Assembly: GCA_021828715.1 (NCBI GenBank)
Contig: JAJZDF010000010.1
Span: 1-10,837, forward strand
Length of the DNA: 10,837 nt
Origin: Thermoplasmata archaeon
GTDB taxonomy: Archaea > Thermoplasmatota > Thermoplasmata > Lutacidiplasmatales > UBA184
Direction: 5' to 3'
The translations under genes and the position numbers were made by a program. Under the pieces are notes generated by a model. The model searched no databases. It saw only the letters and a list, made by a program, of their open reading frames with translations, and was not told the origin of the DNA. Positions within the stretch are counted from its first letter, which is position 1; the number at the start of each line of letters is the position of its first letter. Below, piece after piece: positions 6,704 through 10,837 of the stretch.

Positions 6704-7300
6704 CTACGCCCCTCCCGGGCCGACGTCGGACGGCGGAGGCGCCTCGGCCACCGGCCGGGCGTTCAGACGCTCGCGCAGGGCCGCCCGGGTCGCGTGGTCG
6801 TCGTCGGAGAGGGGGCTCGTCGGCGAGTAGGCGATGAGCGCCTCCTCGGCGGAGGCGACCAGGTATCCCGGACGGGTGACGCGGTGGTCTCCGATCGAGA
6901 GGTGGCCGTGCACGATCCACTGCCGGGCCCCCCGCGGGGTCGGGGCGAGGTTCCGGTGAAAGACGACCCACTCGAAGCGCCGGCGGAGCAGATCCTCCGT
7001 CGTGAGGGCTAGGACATCGTCGATCGACGGGTTACCGACCGGTAGCACGCCGAGGCGGGTCAGCCGGGCCAGGAGGAGCGCGGTCTCGCGTTGCGCCTGC
7101 GGCTGGCCGGCGCGCAACCGGGCCTGCAGCTCGCGTGCTTGGCCGCGGATGCGGCGGAGGTTCGACTGCGCCTTCCACAGCTCCTGTTTGTTCTTGAGCC
7201 CGTACTTCTCCAACAGCTTCCGCTCCTCGGCCATCCGTCCGGCCTCCCACGGATGCTTCGGGGTGTCGTACGTCCGTCGCAGGAACTTGGGGTCGCCCAT
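6704..7300 (-). CDS. rps4: 30S ribosomal protein uS4
   Basis: A 198-residue uS4, a primary 16S rRNA-binding protein that starts assembly of the small-subunit body and lines the mRNA entry. The archaeal N-terminus is clear (MGDPKFLRRTYDTPKHPWEA, 1-20), followed by a helical Arg-rich section (about 22-90). The S4 RNA-binding fold spans about 103-155, with RRRFEWVVFHR, RQWIVHGHLSIGD and PGYLV. The last 18 residues (from about 181) are Pro/Ala/Gly-rich and probably disordered. ATG 7300 is supported by the family N-terminus and by a Shine-Dalgarno site. Genes are spaced 10 nt from rps13 and 3 nt from rps11. In bacteria uS4 is the translational repressor of the equivalent operon; whether that holds here is unknown. 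Confidence 0.98.
   Translation of the reverse strand: MGDPKFLRRTYDTPKHPWEAGRMAEERKLLEKYGLKNKQELWKAQSNLRRIRGQARELQARLRAGQPQAQRETALLLARLTRLGVLPVGNPSIDDVLALTTEDLLRRRFEWVVFHRNLAPTPRGARQWIVHGHLSIGDHRVTRPGYLVASAEEALIAYSPTSPLSDDDHATRAALRERLNARPVAEAPPPSDVGPGGA
6711..6716 (-). promoter_or_regulatory. Shine-Dalgarno site of rps11
   Basis: The minus strand reads GGGAGG, ten bases before ATG 6700. It lies within the last codons of rps4, so translation of rps11 depends on ribosomes that are just finishing rps4 or that bind anew at this site. Confidence 0.7.
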
Positions 7301-7307
7301 CGTGATA

Positions 7308-7311
7308 CTCC
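7308..7311 (-). promoter_or_regulatory. Shine-Dalgarno site of rps4, sharing a base with the rps13 stop
   Basis: The minus strand reads TAGGAG, where TAG (7313-7311) ends rps13 and GGAG (7311-7308) is the ribosome-binding site, seven bases before ATG 7300. The shared G suggests tight translational coupling. Confidence 0.65.
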
Positions 7312-8072
7312 TACTTCGCCGCCGGCTTACCGGCCGCCGGCTTCGCGGCCGTCGGGGCGGGGGCGGGCGCGCTCGGCGCCGCCGGGGTCTCCTTTCCGGC
7401 GGCGGCGGCCGCGGCCTTGGCGTCCTTCTTCAGGACGCCGGCCGCCATGCCCGTTCGCCCGTTCGACCGGGTCCGCTGGCCGCGGACCTTCTGGCCGCGT
7501 TCGTGGCGGACGCCGCGGTAGCTGCGGATCATGCGCATCTGGTTGATGTCGTCCCGTCGGCGGGTCTCGAGGTCCGGCCCGATGTAGTGGAGCGTCTCGC
7601 CCATCATCGGCTCGCGGACGTGATTGACCATCCAGGCGGGGACCTTCGAGGGGAGGGCGGCGAGGTTCGCCTCGATCCCCTCGGTGGTCGCCTCGGTCAG
7701 GTTGCCGAGCAGCTCGCTCGGGGCGATGCTGGCGAGTCGGAGTGCGACCTCGGCGAGGCGCAGCCCGACCCCGCCTACGCCCGTGAGGGCGAGGGCGGCG
7801 GGACGGGTCCCGTCGAGGTCGGTGTTCGAGATACGGACGATGTAGCGGAAGTTGGGATTGTCGGAGACGAATTTCGGGGTCTTCGCGGCGGGGCCCTTCC
7901 CCTTCCCGCCCTTCGACTCCTTCTCCTCCTTGGGTTCCTTCGCGTCCTTCGACGGCTTCGCGCCCTTCTCCTTCTTGGGCGCCTTCTCGGCCGGAGGCTC
8001 CGCCCCGGCAGCCGCGGCGGGTGCGCCCGGTTGGGCCTTCGTCTCCTTCGCTTCCTTGGGCGCGGAACTCAC
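7311..8072 (-). CDS. rps13: 30S ribosomal protein uS13 with long low-complexity tails
   Basis: uS13 sits in the head of the small subunit, where it contacts the P-site tRNA and the large subunit. The conserved core is residues about 74-212: FRYIVRISNTDLDG (75-88), ALTGVGGVG (95-103), and the C-terminal RNA-binding segment SYRGVRHERGQKVRGQRTRS (184-203) followed by NGRTG. At 253 residues it is far longer than the usual archaeal length of about 150-170. An N-terminal tail of about 70 residues is rich in Lys, Glu, Ala and Pro (KEPKEEKESKGGKGKG at 45-60), and a C-terminal tail of about 40 residues is Ala/Pro/Lys-rich. Start: no ATG, GTG or TTG lies in frame between GTG 8072 and the core, so at least the N-terminal tail is required. 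No in-frame start occurs upstream to about 8165. It is the first gene of the operon with rps4, rps11 and rpoD. Confidence 0.96.
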   Translation of the reverse strand: MSSAPKEAKETKAQPGAPAAAAGAEPPAEKAPKKEKGAKPSKDAKEPKEEKESKGGKGKGPAAKTPKFVSDNPNFRYIVRISNTDLDGTRPAALALTGVGGVGLRLAEVALRLASIAPSELLGNLTEATTEGIEANLAALPSKVPAWMVNHVREPMMGETLHYIGPDLETRRRDDINQMRMIRSYRGVRHERGQKVRGQRTRSNGRTGMAAGVLKKDAKAAAAAAGKETPAAPSAPAPAPTAAKPAAGKPAAK

Positions 8073-8088
8073 TCCCCTGGTCGGCGTC

Positions 8089-8121
8089 GGGGTTCCCGAG
8101 GCGCTCGGCGGGCGGAACCCC
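8089..8121 (-). promoter_or_regulatory. Hairpin in the rps13 operon leader, possible autoregulatory site
   Basis: In the mRNA sense (minus strand) GGGGTTCC (8121-8114) can pair with GGAACCCC (8096-8089), a perfect 8-bp stem. Within it CGAG and CTCG form a second 4-bp stem around a CGC loop. The structure ends 16 bases before GTG 8072. The CCCC of its 3' arm could instead pair with GGGG (8077-8074) just before the start codon, so two exclusive structures are conceivable. Position fits a ribosomal-protein feedback site, but GC-rich DNA forms such stems easily. Confidence 0.4.
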
Positions 8122-8158
8122 CCTTCGTCCGAGGGTGCGGGCGCCGAGAAGGCTGCCC

Positions 8159-8166
8159 TTCTTAAG
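8159..8166 (-). promoter_or_regulatory. Putative TATA box of the rps13-rps4-rps11-rpoD operon
   Basis: The minus strand reads CTTAAGAA, the only AT-rich stretch upstream of rps13, preceded by AGCG. Transcription would begin near 8136, giving a leader of about 64 nt that contains the hairpin described separately. This differs from the near-leaderless starts predicted for the single genes in the window. Confidence 0.5.
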
Positions 8167-8234
8167 CGCTTCGGGGAGGACGGCGGCCTCCGACGCCGTG
8201 GACGCCTCCCGCCCCCCGTTCGGCCTGCCGGAAG

Positions 8235-8242
8235 GGATAACG
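8235..8242 (+). promoter_or_regulatory. Putative TATA box for the GT2 gene; leaderless start
   Basis: GGATAACG, preceded by GAAG, lies about 28 bp before GTG 8267, so transcription should start at or within a few bases of that codon. It is divergent from the ribosomal-operon promoter about 75 bp away. Between the two TATA boxes (8167-8234) I see nothing further. Confidence 0.5.
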
Positions 8243-8266
8243 TCTCGGCGCGTCTCGCCCGCCGGC

Positions 8267-8989
8267 GTGCCGTCCCCCGTGCGGGTCTCCGTCATCCTCC
8301 CGACGTACAACGAGCGGGGCTCGCTCGCGCTGCTGTACCCTCCGCTCGCCCGCGCCCTCGCGGGGCTCGACGCCGAGCTGGTGGTGGTCGACGACGGGTC
8401 GCCGGACGGGACCGCCGACTACGCGGAGACCCTGACGGCCCCGGTGCCCACCCGGGTCGTTCGGCGGGCCGGCAAGCTCGGCCTTTCGTCGGCCGTGCTC
8501 TCCGGCTTCCGGGCGGCGGGCGGCGACGTGCTGGTCGTGATGGACGCCGACGGGAGCCATCCGCCCGAGGTGGTCCCGCACCTGGTCGAGGCGGTCGGCG
8601 CGGGGGGGGCCGAGTTCGCCCTCGGGAGCCGTCGGGTCCCGGGAGGGAGCGCTCGCGGGTTCGCCGCCTACCGTCGGCTCCTCTCCGCCGGCGCGGCGCT
8701 GCTCGCCCGCCCGCTCGTCTCGGTGCGGGACCCGATGAGCGGGTTCTTCGCGCTCCGCCGGTCGATCCTCTCCCGCAGCCCGCTCGCCCCGATCGGCTAC
8801 AAGATCGGGCTCGAGGTGCTCGTGAAGTGCTGGCCGGAGCCGGTCCTCGAGCTCCCGATCGAGTTCCGGCCCCGGCTGGCCGGTGAGAGCAAGCTCGGTC
8901 GGGGCGAGATCGGCCGGTACCTCCGCCATGTCGGCCGGCTTTACGCCTGGAGGCTCGCCGGCCGCCGGCGCGCCTCCAGCACCCGGTAG
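8267..8989 (+). CDS. GT2-family glycosyltransferase, like dolichyl-phosphate mannose synthase (DPM1)
   Basis: A 240-residue GT-A fold enzyme that probably moves a sugar (mannose or glucose) from a nucleotide donor to a polyprenyl phosphate on the cytoplasmic face, supplying protein or lipid glycosylation. Motifs in order: SVILPTYNERG (8-18), VVVDDGSPDGTAD (39-51), the metal-binding DADGSHPP (93-100), DPMSGFFALRR (155-165), IGYKIGLEVL (176-185), LPIEFRPRLAGESKLG (196-211). The last resembles the end of DPM1 enzymes. No membrane helices follow the catalytic domain, so this is the short soluble form; a partner membrane subunit is not seen nearby. The frame is open to 8021, but that part crosses the ribosomal promoter region and is not conserved. 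GTG 8267 fits the TATA box; GTG 8279 is the alternative. Its 3' end overlaps the methyltransferase gene by 49 nt. Confidence 0.9.
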   Translation: MPSPVRVSVILPTYNERGSLALLYPPLARALAGLDAELVVVDDGSPDGTADYAETLTAPVPTRVVRRAGKLGLSSAVLSGFRAAGGDVLVVMDADGSHPPEVVPHLVEAVGAGGAEFALGSRRVPGGSARGFAAYRRLLSAGAALLARPLVSVRDPMSGFFALRRSILSRSPLAPIGYKIGLEVLVKCWPEPVLELPIEFRPRLAGESKLGRGEIGRYLRHVGRLYAWRLAGRRRASSTR

Positions 8990-9597
8990 CCCGAGGCCCG
9001 GCCCAGCACCTCGACGGGGCCCTCCCAGTGCTCGGCCAGCCAGCTCTGGTAGAACCGGATCCCGTGGGTCCCCTTGCCGACGACGAGCAGGCGCCCGCCG
9101 GGGGCCAGGTGCTCCTGCGCCCCCCCGAGGATCGCCAGGACCGCGGGACGGCCGGCCCGGAACGGGGGGTTGGTGGCGATGACGTCGAACGCTTCGCCCG
9201 CTACGGGTTCGTACAGGGGCCCGAGCCGGACCTCGGCGTTGGAGATCCGGTTGCGTTCGAGGTTCTGCCGCGCGAGCCGTACGGCCCGACGGTTCACGTC
9301 CGTGAGCACGACGTGACCGTCGCGGGCCGAACGGGCCGCCGCGACGCCGACCGCTCCCCAGCCGCACCCCAGGTCGAGGACCCGGTCGGAGGCACGCACG
9401 GTGAGGTTCTCGATGAGGAGCGCCGTCCCCGGGTCGAGGCCGTGGGAGGCGAATACCCCCCGGTCGACCGCGAAGGCGAGGAGTTCGCCGGCATACAGGA
9501 AGCGGAGCTCCGCCCGGCGGGAGGGCGAGCGAGGCCGCTCCGAGAAGTACTGGTCGGGTGCGAGGGGGAGATCCTCCTCGTCGCGGGGCGGCGTCAC
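8941..9597 (-). CDS. Class I SAM methyltransferase, RsmC/MJ0882-like, probably RNA guanine-N2
   Basis: A 218-residue S-adenosylmethionine-dependent methyltransferase. An N-terminal DQYFSERPRS (15-24) matches the beginning of the small RsmC-like group. SAM-binding motif I is VLDLGCGWGAVGV (73-85), motif II is VVLTDVNRRAV (96-106), and motif IV is ATNPPFRAG (141-149); NPPF is typical of enzymes that methylate exocyclic amines, as in m2G of rRNA. HLAPGGRLLVVGKG (163-176) completes the fold. The rRNA target is inferred from family. GTG 9597 overlaps the dnaJ stop codon as GTGA, so translation is probably coupled to dnaJ; a longer frame back to 10275 is only the antisense shadow of dnaJ. Length agrees with the roughly 200 residues of the short archaeal relatives. 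The 3' end converges on the GT2 gene. Confidence 0.9.
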   Translation of the reverse strand: MTPPRDEEDLPLAPDQYFSERPRSPSRRAELRFLYAGELLAFAVDRGVFASHGLDPGTALLIENLTVRASDRVLDLGCGWGAVGVAAARSARDGHVVLTDVNRRAVRLARQNLERNRISNAEVRLGPLYEPVAGEAFDVIATNPPFRAGRPAVLAILGGAQEHLAPGGRLLVVGKGTHGIRFYQSWLAEHWEGPVEVLGRASGYRVLEARRRPASLQA

Positions 9598-10733
9598 GTG
9601 CCGCGGCGGCGGAAGAGCGATTCCCGGCGGGCGCCGACCGGCCGCCCTCCGGGAAGAAGGATCTCGCGGAGCGCCTCGCGGTCGGAGACGGAGAGATGCC
9701 GCGGCAGCTCGACCCGGGCGGTCACGATCAGGTCGCCCCGGCTCCCGCTGCGGTACCTCGGGAACCCGCTCCCGCGCAGGCGGAACTGGGTCTCCGGCTG
9801 GGTGCCGGCGGGGATCTTCAGCACGGCGTGGCCGTCGATCGTAGCGATCGTCACCTCGCCGCCGAGCAGCGCGGTCCCGAGGGGGAGCGTCGTCTCCGTG
9901 TAGGCGTCCTCCCCGTCCCGGCGGATGTGGGGGAGCGGGTCGAAGACGAGGTGCACGTACAGGTCGCCGCTCCCCCCCGGGCCGCCCGAGTGGACCCCAT
10001 GTCCCGGGACCCTCAGGACCATCCCGTCCTCCGCACCGGGGGGCACCGAGATCTCGATCCGCTCGGTGCCCCTCTGGCGGCCGGAGCCGCCGCAGACGGG
10101 GCACGGTTCCCGGATGCGCCGACCCATTCCGTGGCACTTCGGGCACTCGGCGACGGTGATGAGCTGGGTGTAGCCGCGGCTCTGGACCCTCCGAACCTGG
10201 CCGCTCCCGTTGCACTCCGAGCAGACCTCGATCGCCGTCCCGTCCTTGGCACCGGTGCCGCGGCAGGCGGTGCACGGATCGTCCCGGGGAACCTCGATCT
10301 GGGGCTTCGTCCCCGTGAGCGCGGCCGTGAGCGGGAGCCGGAGGGTGAGCTCGATATCGGCCCCCCGCCCCGGCCCTCGCCGGGCCCCGAAGCCGCCCAA
10401 CCCGCCGAAGACCTGCTGGAAGAACGGGTTCGACCCGAGGAGATCTTCCAGGTCCCCCGCGTGGGTAAAGTTCTGCCAGTTGAACCCGCCGGGCCCGAAC
10501 TGGGACTCCACCGCCGCCGCCCCGCCCTGATCGTACCGATGCCGGGAGTCGGGGTTCGCGAGGACCTCGTACGCCTCGGAGATCTCCTTGAACCTCTCCT
10601 CCGCGACCTTCGGGTCCTCCTTCGAGACGTCGGGGTGGTACTGCCGGGCGAGGCGACGGTAGGCCGATTTTATCTCGTCCGCCGACGCGGTGCGGGCGAC
10701 CCCGAGCACGTCGTAAAAGTCGTGTTTTGCCAT
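9594..10733 (-). CDS. dnaJ: Chaperone DnaJ (Hsp40, type I)
   Basis: Co-chaperone that delivers unfolded proteins to DnaK and stimulates its ATPase in the cytoplasm. The 379-residue protein has the complete type I layout: a J domain (1-70) with the HPD motif at 33-35; a short Gly/Phe-rich linker (about 78-124) including NPFFQQVFGGLGGFG; four zinc-binding repeats, CTACRGTG (154-161), CSECNGSG (171-178), CPKCHGMG (197-204) and CPVCGGSG (211-218); then the substrate-binding C-terminal domains (about 222-350). Length is usual for DnaJ. ATG 10733 begins with MAKHDFYDVLGV, the expected N-terminus, and has a Shine-Dalgarno site and TATA box. Archaeal DnaK-DnaJ systems are generally thought to derive from bacteria. 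dnaK and grpE are not in the window; the gene downstream is a methyltransferase joined by a 4-nt overlap. Confidence 0.97.
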   Translation of the reverse strand: MAKHDFYDVLGVARTASADEIKSAYRRLARQYHPDVSKEDPKVAEERFKEISEAYEVLANPDSRHRYDQGGAAAVESQFGPGGFNWQNFTHAGDLEDLLGSNPFFQQVFGGLGGFGARRGPGRGADIELTLRLPLTAALTGTKPQIEVPRDDPCTACRGTGAKDGTAIEVCSECNGSGQVRRVQSRGYTQLITVAECPKCHGMGRRIREPCPVCGGSGRQRGTERIEISVPPGAEDGMVLRVPGHGVHSGGPGGSGDLYVHLVFDPLPHIRRDGEDAYTETTLPLGTALLGGEVTIATIDGHAVLKIPAGTQPETQFRLRGSGFPRYRSGSRGDLIVTARVELPRHLSVSDREALREILLPGGRPVGARRESLFRRRGT

Positions 10734-10746
10734 CGTCCGGGCCGGG

Positions 10747-10755
10747 CCCCCTCCC
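10747..10755 (-). promoter_or_regulatory. Shine-Dalgarno-like site of dnaJ
   Basis: The minus strand reads GGGAGGGGG, with 13 bases to ATG 10733. Spacing is somewhat long, but the complementarity to the 16S 3' end is good. Confidence 0.45.
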
Positions 10756-10790
10756 GAGGTCAGCGCCGCGCGCCCCGCACGCTGCGTCCG

Positions 10791-10798
10791 ATATTTAC
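10791..10798 (-). promoter_or_regulatory. TATA box of dnaJ
   Basis: The minus strand reads GTAAATAT, the best TATA box in the window. Transcription is expected near 10768, leaving a leader of about 35 nt with the Shine-Dalgarno-like site. A second AT-rich element, the palindrome CATTAATG at 10826-10833, lies upstream and might be a further promoter or an operator; heat-shock control cannot be shown from the sequence. Confidence 0.65.
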
Positions 10799-10837
10799 CC
10801 TCTCAGTGGCGCGCGGGCCTTGGGACATTAATGCCGG

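Noticed and set aside
6303..6971. Extension of the rpoD frame into rps11 and rps4
   Set aside because: It is an antiparallel-free, same-strand shadow of the two ribosomal genes; subunit D begins at ATG 6302 with the expected N-terminus.
8021..8266. N-terminal extension of the GT2 protein
   Set aside because: It overlaps the start of rps13 and both promoters, and the added residues have no relation to the GT2 family.
10734..10837. CIRCE-like heat-shock operator upstream of dnaJ
   Set aside because: I looked for the TTAGCACTC/GAGTGCTAA inverted repeat and do not see it; only the short CATTAATG palindrome and the TATA box are present.

Overview
The window reads as chromosomal DNA of a high-GC archaeon (mostly G+C by eye, well above 65%). 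The archaeal call rests on a ribosomal cluster in the archaeal order rps13-rps4-rps11-rpoD, an iron-sulfur-type RNA polymerase subunit D, a Pelota/Dom34 rescue factor, and archaeal TATA-like boxes about 25 nt upstream of several starts, some of them apparently leaderless. The proteome is not unusually acidic, which argues against a haloarchaeon. A high-GC Thermoplasmatota or related euryarchaeal lineage is my guess, not something the window proves. There are no mobile elements, CRISPR arrays, tRNA or rRNA genes that I can see; this is mostly core genome.

Layout. 1-1287 (+): the tail of an unidentified gene, coupled by a GTGA overlap to a GT4 glycosyltransferase. 1364-2905 (+): a fusion of a dual-specificity phosphatase with two GNAT-type acetyltransferase halves, with its own TATA box inside a palindrome. 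2838-4157 (-): an MFS transporter. 4158-4393: a divergent promoter region with two perfect 18-bp direct repeats. 4394-5506 (+): Pelota. 5457-8072 (-): operon rps13-rps4-rps11-rpoD, with a hairpin-forming leader. 8267-8989 (+): a GT2 glycosyltransferase like dolichyl-phosphate mannose synthase. 8941-10733 (-): dnaJ followed by an RsmC-like methyltransferase, joined by a GTGA overlap. 10734-10837: dnaJ promoter region.

How it fits together. The centre is translation and transcription: small-subunit proteins uS13, uS4 and uS11, polymerase subunit D, a ribosome rescue factor pointing at the same operon, and a probable RNA methyltransferase coupled to a chaperone gene. The two glycosyltransferases probably serve cell-surface or lipid-linked glycan synthesis and are not in one operon. 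All three convergent gene pairs overlap tail to tail by 49-68 nt, so the genome is tightly packed.

Most interesting points: a GGQ tripeptide in Pelota at the place where eRF1 has its catalytic GGQ; the phosphatase-GNAT fusion; the long low-complexity tails on uS13; and the structured leader of the ribosomal operon. I see no clear new multi-gene defence or metabolic system.
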